From assembly GCA_013115125.1 (NCBI GenBank), contig JABANN010000258.1, forward strand, positions 1-46,599: 46,599 nt of DNA, given 5' to 3'. The position numbers and the translations under genes were made by a program. Below the pieces are notes generated by a model. The model saw only the letters and a list, made by a program, of their open reading frames with translations. It did not search any database and had not been told where the DNA came from. This document shows, piece after piece, positions 31,801 through 40,867 of this stretch. Within the stretch, counting starts at the first letter, position 1; the number at the start of each line of letters is the position of its first letter. Source of the stretch: Perkinsus olseni. Its lineage: Eukaryota; Perkinsozoa; Perkinsida.

Positions 31801-32156
31801 CAGAGAGTCATTCGCCTGAATGACTCGGAGTCGGAGGGACTGAGCAACTTGGCAAGGCTTGCGAAGCATCCTGTACTAGTCAGGCTGAGGGGAAATCCTG
31901 GCAGAATAATAGAGGTACTTACTCGTCCACTTGACCATCATCATCTGCTCGGTCTGTGTCGACTGCATTCGGTCAGGCTGCGGCATTGGTAGGGCCGCAG
32001 ACTCCAACGTTATTGCATATCATGCCAGCCGTGAGGGAGCTGTTAGGGTTCGGCAAGGGAGCGCCGAATGGTGAGAGTAGTAGCCACATGAGGCGAAAGT
32101 CGGAAGGGACGCCTGGGACGAAGATGGTTGAGGAATTGCCTCAGCGCAAAACGTGA
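25852..32156 (+). CDS. CHAT-domain (caspase-like) peptidase with P-loop NTPase segment, about 20+ exons
   Basis: N-terminal coiled coil (QLEELVSSLRKQLTDLQLEN), then a CHAT domain spread over exons: VHFVYASPMV, EGEVNLRPYSHSRIRRLL, IVHLSMHAVE with the catalytic-type His, LVFINACRSQ with the catalytic-type Cys, HFGVKHVVCIGHEEAILD, FYAALL and NPKIASQYTLFHLLPEDGDH. A P-loop follows (VVAVTGPVGSGKRTLVTQT). The family is clan CD, related to caspases and separase. CHAT next to an NTPase resembles signalling or cell-death proteins of bacteria, fungi and protists. Resolved introns include 26323-26349 (27 nt), 26395-26432, 26726-26778, 26888-27019, 27333-27378, 27637-27741, 27887-27948, 27998-28144, 28259-28297, 29122-29162 and 31029-31144. 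Downstream exons are disordered then helical (PEIRQLLGQALSKHKNLK). The end at 32156 and the exons in 30-32 kb are less certain; two genes could be fused in this model. Confidence 0.7.
26888..27019 (+). other. 132-nt CHAT-gene intron with T-arm
   Basis: Splits TLFTQ|EFYAALL in phase 0. It contains GAGGTC twice, and CGTGG-TTCGAAA-CCATG (26922-26938), a fully paired T-arm with one G-T pair. Starts GTAGTATGG. Confidence 0.8.
27637..27741 (+). other. 105-nt CHAT-gene intron with B-box-like segment
   Basis: Splits the chain just before the P-loop exon. It contains GGTCCGGTTCACGTCCCC (about 27682-27699), which fits a B box, with a weak stem. Confidence 0.55.
27998..28144 (+). other. 147-nt CHAT-gene intron with T-arm-like hairpin
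   Basis: Contains TGGG-TTCGCCG-CCCA (28048-28062), a four-pair stem with a 7-nt loop of T-loop type. Flanking exons read ...RSAW-Q and SPKLYVQGDG. Confidence 0.55.
29122..29162 (+). other. 41-nt intron almost filled by a tRNA T-arm
   Basis: GTAATAGT start, then AGGTC and TCGGG-TTCAATT-CCTGG (29135-29151, five pairs with wobbles), then GAGCGTAG end. Splicing joins LFGATS to TSSGGMAAGG. Confidence 0.78.
31029..31144 (+). other. 116-nt intron with B-box-like segment
   Basis: Follows SKHKNLK and ends at CCTCAG. It contains GCGGG-TTCGATG-CCGGC (31073-31089) with one mismatch in the stem, preceded by GAGGTCGAG. Confidence 0.65.
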
Positions 32157-32453
32157 GCCCGTCGCCGGATGGTGCCTTATGAATGCCATGGATTACGCGT
32201 TGAGGAAAAGCAAGGAAGCAAGATAAGGCAAGATAGTGATATTTGCTTACTACTGGTATAACTTTTAAGCGCGCTTTCTTTAACATTAACTTTGTTTCAC
32301 TGACGATTCTCTCGGTTTGAGCACAAGTCGCAATTAATCGGGAGGTGTCTCCGATATGAATCGGGGAGGGAATGGTATGAGTTGGATCATCGGTCTGCGA
32401 GCCTGTCGCCTCCTGTCGTCTGCTTTTCTCTATTTTTTCTCCTACCCTTGTTC

Positions 32454-33510
32454 ATGGAAGGAGGCAGGCGACTCGATCAGTTTCGAGCGGATACGAAAGT
32501 GACAATGACGCCGGAAGGGCTGAGGGATGTCGGGGAGGTGCTAGGGGTCTGCCGTCGTCGGACAAGATATGAAACTGCGAAAATCATGCGGTGTTGGCCT
32601 GACTGGCCGGCGGTTCCGGAGTCGGATCTGAAATTCTGGAAGCCCATCACGCTTCAGTATGCGTATTACAAAATGCTTCATTGTGGACCAGTCAAGTATA
32701 GCTGAGGGTGTTTATTCTGATTGAATAATTGGATAAATGAACTCGCGTAGCGTGAATGTTTCCAGCATCACTGCTACACAGGGAGGAGCTGCTGCTGCTG
32801 CTGCCGCTGCTGGCCGATGGAGATCCGTTGATATGTTTCTTCCACTTAGTCTCGCGTCGGCATATGCTACGACTTCGCCCGGAACGAGTGGGTGGCTCGG
32901 TACGGGGTGACCATCGAGACCTTCCCTCTCATTCCAGGACAGCTCGATGCGAAGCTCCCGAAGTTCGAAGCGGTAGTATAGAGAGGAGAGGGTCTATCGT
33001 ATGTGGGAATCTCCTTGCTGCGGTTCTGACTTGATCACCCAAGGAGGTCTGTCGGGCTCTGGTACCTCCCAGTGTCCGCGGTAGTGAAATTGGACTGGTT
33101 CATATTGTTGTTACCTCAGGCTTTCGAAATGGCTGCTCAGTGGTTTAACAAGCAATGCGAAATTCACAGGAGACGTGCCTCGTTACTGGATGAACAGGCA
33201 GCGCAACCCGCCGAGAATGAGCGAGGTGGTGACGGAAAGTGCAGAAGGGATCAGCCCAGTGTCAGCAGAAACCCTCGTCGCAGTACATCGGGAAGCGCGA
33301 AAATTTTGGAACGGGTGGGCCTTTTGATTAGGCCTCTCTGGGCAAGCGGAGAAGCGGCCCAACAGCACTGCTGGGGACCACTCGAAGACCAAGAAGCCTA
33401 AGGCTGTGGCCCCTAAGGATTTGTCCCGGCCAGAGGAACGGCAGGAGAAGGAGAACTCTCGACCCGTTGAGGATATTATTATGGAGGTAGCAGAGGGTGG
33501 AGTGGGGGAG
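32454..33510 (+). CDS. Unknown multi-exon protein
   Basis: Exon-like stretches with protein character follow each other: MTPEGLRDVGEVLGVCRRRT and SDLKFWKPITLQYAYYKML, then YDFARNEWVARYGVTIETF and PGQLDAKLPKFEA ending at a GTAGTA donor. Next comes AFEMAAQWFNKQCEIHRRRA and a Lys/Glu-rich exon (KTKKPKAVAPKDLSRPEER) ending near 33510. Phases match across at least two junctions. No family recognised. Both ends are uncertain, and it could be the N-terminal part of the chromodomain gene that follows. Confidence 0.45.
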
Positions 33511-34459
33511 GTACACTCACGTCGCGGTTGCCAGAGCTATCCGTCCTAGTACACTCTTGGAGAAAATCTTACTACTTCGCCGCCTGGATTACCCGCTAGT
33601 TTGGGGATGTAGGGATCAGATCACTGTTGTCTGGTTGAGTGACTCAACTTGAATCCATATGATACAATCATATAGTATCACTAAGCATTGGTTTTGTATG
33701 GTATGGTATTATTACGAACGGACCATCGAAGACAGGTCTAGCGATACGCTTAGTGTTGGCACGGGCAACATGTTTTAGTCTATATTCACAAGCAATGATG
33801 ATCTTGTCGTTACATATTATGATTGATAACGGGCTCACATGTCGCTCTAGAGTTGTGGTATCGGGAGCGTGGCCATCTCTCAGGGGCCTCTGCTGTTTGA
33901 CAGCATCTCTAACGTACACGACTACCGAAATGATGGAGTTGACGAGGAGTATCAAGTGACTGGGAAAAGTCGAGGACACCTCCATAGGAAAATGTGGATC
34001 AAAATATCTCAATGCTCGGCGAAGAAGGACGAGGATACGCTCAGGTAGAACTGGGAGGGGGTCTCTCTACTGGACTTTAAAGAATAGTTGGTCGACTCGT
34101 CGCTGGCAATTACCCTTTTCGCTTCCGGGACGCGTGTCGTCGATAGAGAAGCTGAATTTGCGGGATGTGCTGCTTGAATTGGAATTAACTCTCGATGCTG
34201 GAAAAATGTGGTATCGTTGACTGAGGAACTCGAACTGGTGCAACATGGCGAATCCTTCCTGCGTGCTGGGTGCAACGCACCGAGGCGAGTATAATTTCCA
34301 ACACTCCCGCGATCCTGTGTAATGTGGTGTGGTGATTTTTGGCGAGGAAACTCTGGGGTACTCGTTGAGCTCGAGTAGAGAGTTTTGGGCGTTGTTTTCC
34401 CGAAAGGCCTTCTTACCGCACGGTGGGCGTGTGGGCTTGAGCTGGAGTCTCTTGCTTAG
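33511..34459. other. Low-coding stretch between unknown gene and chromodomain exons
   Basis: AT-richer than its neighbours around 33.65-33.85 kb. One short exon-like frame near 34.14-34.21 kb (VSSIEKLNLRDVLLELELTL) may belong to the chromodomain gene. Nothing else can be supported. Confidence 0.4.
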
Positions 34460-35112
34460 GGCGTTCCGGGACAAGCTTCTTGAGGATGATGCCGGGAGTG
34501 ATTCCGAATCTATATACGAGCTTGAGCGCATAGAAGGATACAAGAAGTGGGGCAAGAGTAAGCAAGAGGTCTCCGGTTCGATTCCTGGTGACGTCATCCT
34601 CAGAGGAGGAGTTCTTCGTCAAGTGGCGAGGGTATAGCTCAGCAGAGAACACTTGGGAGCCTTTGAAGAACCTTACCGGAGTCAGCATCGAGGAAATTGA
34701 GTAGGGCCTGGCTCCTGGTGTGAGTATCATGAATCATTGCCAGGGAGGCTCGGCAGAAGTACAGCGCGAAGAAGGCGGCCCCCAAGCGTGGGAGCAGGAA
34801 AAACGGGAAGGATGCGCAGTCTTCCGACACGCATTCACGTGAGCTGCTTCCGCCTTGGCCGACAGAGAGTGTTGTCTTTCATGATGAATTTCGAACTTCT
34901 CCGCTACACGAGACTCGGAACTCTTGGGCGGGGTGATTCTCTGGGACCCAGAGTCTGGGGGGAGTCGTAAACTGGGCACATTTTTTATCGTATATTATTG
35001 TTTTTGTGTTGTATTTTGTTCAGACGTTGAGAGCGAGCTGGATGCTCCTCACAGTCTGAGAGGCGCAGACGACTCCCCAGCCGCCTGGTGGGAGAATTTC
35101 GTGGCGCAGTGA
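34460..35112 (+). CDS. Chromodomain protein (3' exons resolved)
   Basis: Splicing out 34558-34603 joins IYELERIEGYKKWGK to EEFFVKWRGYSSAENTWEPL, a complete chromodomain. Aromatic-cage residues are visible: Y near the start, W in VKWRGY, and W in NTWEP. Two more exons follow (ARQKYSAKKAAPKRGSRKNG and then ESELDAPHSLRGADDSPAAW) to a TGA at 35110-35112. Chromodomains of this type bind methylated histone H3. The domain sits inside an ordinary short-intron gene and no integrase was seen next to it, which favours a host HP1-like factor over a mobile element. The 5' end is not defined. Confidence 0.75.
34558..34603 (+). other. 46-nt chromodomain-gene intron with T-arm
   Basis: GTAAGCAAG start, AGGTC, then TCCGG-TTCGATT-CCTGG (34572-34588, four of five pairs), ending TCCTCAG. 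Confidence 0.78.
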
Positions 35113-35313
35113 CGGACTAGGGTCCCTTCATTTCAGATGCATACATATTTTGAGGTTCCGGGTAACATTATGATGGAAGCGACTTTTAAATTCGCGGCGG
35201 TTCTTGTGGGCGATAGTGGCGCAATTGCAGCCTGACTAGTATGATACTGCTCTTCGGAGTGACAGTCAGTTTTGCTCGAGGAAGGTGTTGCATTAGCTAT
35301 CATCCGGAAGGTC

Positions 35314-35330
35314 TCTGGTTCTATCCCGGG
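35314..35330 (+). other. T-arm-like hairpin upstream of a small acidic gene
   Basis: AAGGTC followed by TCTGG-TTCTATC-CCGGG, five pairs with two G-T. It sits 33 nt before the ATG at 35363, in the 5' leader or an outron, same strand as the gene. Confidence 0.55.
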
Positions 35331-35362
35331 CAGTATTCCGACATGTCCCCTTCTCTTCGGTT

Positions 35363-35707
35363 ATGAGCGACGACATCAGCATCCCCCTCATGGCCGTACA
35401 GGAGTGCAGCGCGGCGGCCCCGACTCTCGACTCGGCTGACTTTGCCGAGGTTGAGTTTATCGATGCTATTGAAGACGGGTCGATGGATGACGGCTCTCCA
35501 ACAGTGGAAGCATCCATCATCACCAGCCCTATGCTCAGCGTTGGCGGGCAAGAGGAGCCTTCCTCGTCCGGAGCCCAGCCATCAGGTGAGCTATCAATCT
35601 CCTCGCTGCGGAGTCCCGGGGAATACTTATCATTAGACTGCACAGATGAGACTTATTCGACTCGGTCGTACTGCACTGTTTCGCCGCTGCTTCCGTCTTG
35701 GGAGTGA
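35363..35707 (+). CDS. Small acidic protein, two exons, unknown
   Basis: Starts MSDDISIPLMAVQEC and continues with an acidic stretch (DFAEVEFIDAIEDGSMDDG). A GT-AG intron near 35586-35645 joins GAQPS to DETYSTRSYCTVSPLLPSWE and a stop. Strongly acidic and probably disordered; no family known. It could be an alternative 5' part of the following gene. Confidence 0.5.
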   Translation: MSDDISIPLMAVQECSAAAPTLDSADFAEVEFIDAIEDGSMDDGSPTVEASIITSPMLSVGGQEEPSSSGAQPSGELSISSLRSPGEYLSLDCTDETYSTRSYCTVSPLLPSWE

Positions 35708-35823
35708 CACTGAAATCGATATCTCGCGCGTATCTTGTGTCCGTCATGGCACTTCATAGCGAGGTTATGTTCCTGAATTCTCGCTCGTAGAACCGTTCCG
35801 GCCATCCTGAGCCACCTGCTGTG

Positions 35824-38800
35824 ATGTCCGCCGTTTCCTCAGCACCCAAAGACGAGCCCCTCGCGGAAACCTCGCCCGTAGTCATCGATGGAGACCCACA
35901 TCCTGACGAGGCCGTGGAGGATCTTGATGCTCTACAAGCTCGCCTGCTGCGGGATGGCTGGAAGTCGCCCTGGAGAGTACCGGATGGTGTCGATACGGAC
36001 CCCCTCGAGCGCTTGATACAACGGAACATCCAACGCTTCGATTTGCCCCCTGGAGTATACGGTAATAGGAGGAGGAGGGGGAGGCTTTGCTACCCGCTGT
36101 ACGCGACCACTGCTCTCACGGGGCCTCCAGGAATGTATAACGTGGTTATCTTCTTGTTTTAAGAATAGGCGATTGTTCTACTAATATGACGGGCGGGAGT
36201 GAACCTTGGTTGGATGGTCTAACTGAGGTTGAATTCGGCTTGCCTCTGTTCTATGCAGGGAGAGCGTCGTCGGTGGCCGAGCTCGCTCCGATCGAATCAG
36301 TGGAGCCTAGCCTGGGAGATAATCGGCGGTCACCGAGTGGCGATGCCGAAGTGGCGGCAGACCGCAGCCAGCCGAGCAGCAGTGGACTCTTCGGGGAGGG
36401 GTCCGTTGGGACTGTCATGTCTCCTGCCAAGCGAGAGAAGAAGAGGAGAAAGAAAAAGCAGAAGTCGGAGAAGAGGGAACATCGACGCTCCGGGAAGCTG
36501 CGGAAAATGGCGGAGCGAAGCGGACGTGGAGATATCGCGAGCAAAAGCCGTGCGAGTGCGAAGCGACGAAAGATATCTTTGGAGGAGGATGTCGAGAGCC
36601 CCTTGCATGCTTCACGGCAAGCTCCACCAAAGCCGATGGAGTTGGATCTGGACGAGGGTGTTGAGGAGTTCCATATTCCCAAGTGGACAGGGGCAGCCTT
36701 CCAAGATGCTCATCAGGATGATGATGGCCCATCGAAGAAGGGCGGCGAGCAGGAGGAAGGAGAGGTTGTTAATTTAGTGGCGACTGACGGTTTTACCAAT
36801 GAGATGGGCGCCCAAGGTGGGGGTTCCGGCGATCAGCCGGGCACGCCGAAATTGCAGTTCGACACTTCGAAGCCGTTGAAGCCGGAGCTGGTCCTAGCGG
36901 CCTCGGTGCTCCCTCCTGCGGTCGGTTGTCTTGACAGCACTCTGGGCGTGTTGACTCTCATTGGCAGGTGCCGAACTTGGCCTATCGTGCTCGAGTGCGC
37001 ACGAGTGTGGTGAAGTCTGTGAAGCCTCCATTGGCGGACATCATCGGCAACTGTACGGATATGCGGAAGGTGGAAGTGGCCCTCAAACGGTGAGTGGATG
37101 AGCGTCGGGCGAAGGTCCACGTCTTTGACAGATACGTTGACAGGAAGGGATTATGGTGGGACTGGAATTACGGGAAGAAGTCCAAACTTGAGACTGGCGG
37201 TGGATACGTAGGCTGGCTAGCTCGGCAGGGTCTAGTGATGAGCGCGATGGTTTGGGCAGGTCAGAGTCGACTTGGACTCTCAGTTGAGGCAAGTTTGTAT
37301 GTGCACCTTGGCTTCTTTTAAAGAAGTTCTCCACCACGCTCGCCGGTACGTCGAAGTGGACGATACCCAGACGATCGAGGTGGACGACGAAGAGGAGCAG
37401 CTGTCGGGTGAAGGAGCTGTTGGCGAGGCCGCAGAGGCTAGCCCTGCAATAGAATTGGAGACGGCAGAACCAACGCCCTTGAAGGTAGCGGCAAGGTCAA
37501 GCCCCTCGGTAGATCGTTTAAGTTCCAAGCTGGGGGGAAGTGGCTCTGGTGGGAAGAAGTGGAAGGGAGGCAACAAGGACTGGCGGAATTGGAAGCGTGC
37601 CGGGAACGAACCTGCGTGGAAATCTGGTGGCGGGTCTGGAAAAGCCGGCTGGAAGAACGGCAAGAGCAATAACTGGGACGATTGGGATGATAATGACTGG
37701 AAGGGGTGGAAGTCAAACGATCGCAATGGCAAGAAAAATGAGTGGAAAAACGCCGAGCGTGATTGGAAGGAGTCTGATGCCACGAAGAAGTGGACGGACG
37801 ATGGTGGCGGTAGTAACAACTGGGGCAAGAGCTGGGAGGCTTGGGGTGGTAGCAAGTCCTGGGATGACGGGAAGTGGGGGAAGGACTGGTCTTGGGGTGA
37901 CGATCCTGATGGCAGTAAGAAGTGGCAAGAGGAAGGGGACAAGGGAAAGTGGGATAAGAATCGGGGTGGGGAGTGGAAGGCCTCAGCGGCGGAGAGTCCG
38001 GAATGGAAACCTCGCAGCGACTGGAGTGACTCGGAGTTGAAGTGCCAATGGAGCTGGAATGATAATCAGTGGAAGGAAGGCGGCGGAGATGAGCAGCCAC
38101 CACCGAGCACACCGAAGCCGTTGGAGGTCACCGAACCACCTCCGGATCAGGCTGGGAACAAGGCAAGACGCTACGGGTCCGAGGATGGCGACAGACGCTC
38201 TTCGTCGGTCGTTACTGAGACGGCAGTAATGAGAGAGCAGGCGGGCTCCGAGGGCGAGGCGATGAGTATAGTAGATGATGAAGATGATGCTGATGCCACT
38301 GCCCCTACGACCTCTCCACTACCACCGATCGATCCAGCGGAACTAGCGCATGTGAGTTGGTCGATATTGAGCACTGGAATAGTAGCGCTGTCTCAGGTGA
38401 CGCAGTCGTGCCATCGCCTGTTTTGGCCGCTAGAGGACATCCAATGGCTCTTTGACGTGACCAGTCCGACCGACTCCACCCCGAGCGAGGCACAGTCGTT
38501 GCTGCGAGAGCTTGCCCTCAACACCGTTGTGGTGTGTCCTGTTGGAGGCCTGGCTAGATACGCCGATGGGGAAGGTAGGAAGGCGATCATCGACCCACGT
38601 CTTCCCTGCTGGTAGCGCTCTATCCCTTCTGGCCTTGTATCACGCCGAAGCTCGGTCGAACGACTGATTTTGGGTGCTCTTGGATAGCCTCTCGCGGCAA
38701 GCGTGGTTGGGTAGCATGCGTCGTGCTGTAGTTATATGGCTGGGCGAGGTCACCTTCTCCGGCTTAGGTGATATACCTGGCACTGTGATCCTTCGGGACA

Positions 38801-39110
38801 CGCCCGAGCCTGTCCCTGTTGGGGGACTGGCGCCAAGCAAGTCGGTGGAAGAGACTATTGCCGACCTCATCGCGGAACTAGTACAGTACGCGGCGGCTGA
38901 CCTGCCCGAACTCCGTCACAGAGTCAGTGCGTTACAATATGTAGTCAGCCACATACCACATTTCCCGCAATTCGTGGTTCACTTCGGCAGATACGGGCTG
39001 CATGCGACATAATAGAGTTCCTGGACGGTGCCGAGTGGGACGAGGGTCGGATTATGGAACTTCTTCGCGATGCGGAAGAAGCCCGAAGGATCCCACCGGA
39101 CGAAGTTTGA
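35824..39110 (+). CDS. Large disordered W/G/K/D-rich (GW/WG-repeat-like) protein
   Basis: Begins MSAVSSAPKDEPLAETSP with RFDLPPGVYG. Phase-consistent introns follow near 36062-36259, 36891-36967, 37090-37264, 38352-38397 and 38922-38989. It has a lysine/arginine nuclear-type patch (KREKKRRKKKQKSEKREHRR). A more conserved-looking segment follows (VPNLAYRARVRTSVVKSVK to FKEVLHHARRYVEV). About 200 residues are then dominated by W, G, K, D and N, with WG, GW and WK pairs (NWGKSWEAWGGSKSWDDGKW). The C-terminus has folded-looking parts (CHRLFWPLEDIQWLFDV, LVQYAAADLPELRH, IEFLDGAEWDEGRIMELL). W/G repeats can act as Argonaute hooks, but no sequence proof exists here. Confidence 0.6.
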
Positions 39111-39499
39111 TTGCACGTCTTCTCATCACGACTAACTGCTATTTAGTAGACTAATGAACCATTACTGTAGCATTACCGAATTTGGTGACTATGGATCACT
39201 GCGGCGGAGTTGTGGGGAACTGGTGGCCGTGAGTTGAGGTTCGGCTCAGTATCTTTCATCCGCTGGAATGCTGGGCAGCAGGCGGAATCGTCGCGGCTGC
39301 TCTTGGGAGCTCCTGGTCTTGTCCCTAGTCGTCGTATTGTCGACGACTTCCCGAGGGATAGCCCAGGCGGCCATTGCATCCAACACGGCTTGTGAATGTA
39401 CCTCTAGCTGCGGCACTGGCCTGCTGTCCGCCTCCAAATCTTGGTAAGGGTGGACAGTGGTAGGTCTGGGCTCTTGATATTCTTCTTCCGTCAGGTGTT
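39111..39499. other. Intergenic, no supported gene
   Basis: Spacer between two same-strand genes, ending in a strong pyrimidine tract and AG (TTCTTCTTCCGTCAG, to about 39494) five bases before the next ATG: an acceptor-like site without an upstream exon. Confidence 0.5.
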
Positions 39500-40581
39500 A
39501 TGTCAACCCGACCAGTTGCGGTGTCGGCACTTGCAGCTGCTTGAGCGCCTCTAAGAACCCCTATGACTATTGTGATGACAGCCTAGGCCTCCTCGAGAGA
39601 GAACGGGCCAGAAGTCAGACCGAGATCGAGGCCCTCAAAAGCGAACTGAACGACTTGAGAAGTCGGCTGAGCTTGGATGATTCAACAGAGCACGCCCAAG
39701 AGGCGGCCTTGAAGGAGCAGGAGATCCAGCGGAAGGAGTTGGAGGCGGTGATTGCGTCCCAGAGGAGCACTATTGCCGTAGTGTCGTGGTACTCGTTGTG
39801 GTGCGCCGTGGCCATAGCGGCTGTAGTGTCTCTGCTTGCCGTCCTCTTCTGCGGCTACAAGGCCTTCTTGTTGCGGAAACGAACGAAAGCGGGCGCCGCT
39901 GCGAGCTCGGCGACGGAGGCCCTGCTGAGCCCCACGGCGAGGGCGGGAGAGAAGGACGTTGGGACTCCGTCTACAGAAGCTAGTCCGGGCAGGCTGGGCC
40001 CTCAGGTAGGACTTGTCGCCCCGATTGTCTTCATTGCTGCTGTCAGACGCCGTCCGACTTATTTCCTCTTCACAAGACTGCCTCGCCGTCTCTGGGGGGC
40101 AGAGACTTCGGTTCTCCATTTCTGGCGGGCAAGGGTAAAGTCTCGGCGGTAACGGGGACCCCGGGATCGGCACGTAGGGGTTAACTTGGCCACGCCATGC
40201 TGATCGTATTGCTCATCAGATGAGGTTTGGAGTGATGAGGATGTATCTCGCCGCCAGGGCTCCTCCCGAAGCAAGCCGCGGGAAGGGGCCGAGACCCCAA
40301 GGCTCGCCTCGGACACCAAGCGAGGGTCCTATATACAGCGGATGAAGCTGCACAAGCCGGAAATTGAGGTGGACGAAGAACGCCATCACGGAAGCACCTC
40401 AGAAGAAGGGCCGGACAAGTCCAACAGAGTGAGCACCGGGGAGGCCACCTGGAGGAGGATCCTTCCCGAGCTCAGGTCTACTACAGCCCCTCCTTGGCCG
40501 ACAAGCAGTGACAGGGAGATCCGTCGTACCATTGCTATTCCTTGCCCCAATAAGACGTCTGTGAACAGACTACCTAAGTAA
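39500..40581 (+). CDS. Coiled-coil single-pass membrane protein
   Basis: First exon MSTRPVA, a 35-nt intron, then NPYDYCDDSLGLLERERARS. A coiled coil follows (QTEIEALKSELNDLRSRL, LKEQEIQRKELEAVIASQR) and one strong transmembrane helix (WCAVAIAAVVSLLAVLFCGY), followed by basic residues (LLRKRTK), so the C-terminal half is probably cytosolic. Further introns near 40006-40048 and 40172-40217 lead into a Ser/Arg/Glu-rich tail ending PCPNKTSVNRLPK. No family recognised; the topology resembles tethering or SNARE-associated proteins. The tail exons are less certain than the N-terminal half. Confidence 0.6.
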
Positions 40582-40867
40582 CCATTGCCTCCCCCATCCC
40601 GTCAACTCAGCCCTCATTTTTCTGATCCTTGCGGTAAATGAGCTTACCTGTTGTTGTCCTTTTTGTACTGCTATTTTCCGACAAGTCGATTCATTCATCA
40701 TCATCATCATCATCATCGTCAGCAGCAGCAGCTCCGCAATGTTCGAGTGTCCCTCTTGAGTGTACTATTGTCCCTACAGGGAGTATCTTCCCCCGGCCAG
40801 AAGTGGTCTCTAGTTTTGGGTCGCGGTCGGGTCCAGAAATCCTCAGCTTCTCCCTTTTACCCACGCT
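40582..40867. other. Spacer with trinucleotide repeats
   Basis: Contains a (TCA/CAT)n run of about eight units near 40696-40719 followed by (CAG)n. An open frame here beginning near 40638 looks like a signal peptide, but it is short and repeat-driven, so it is not called. Confidence 0.45.

Noticed and set aside
33668-34012. 114-residue minus frame in an AT-richer stretch
   Set aside because: No splice logic, no domain, unusual composition; treated as chance.
34460-35112. Chromodomain as part of a retroelement integrase
   Set aside because: No reverse transcriptase, integrase core or terminal repeats were seen nearby, and the exons are split by ordinary short introns.
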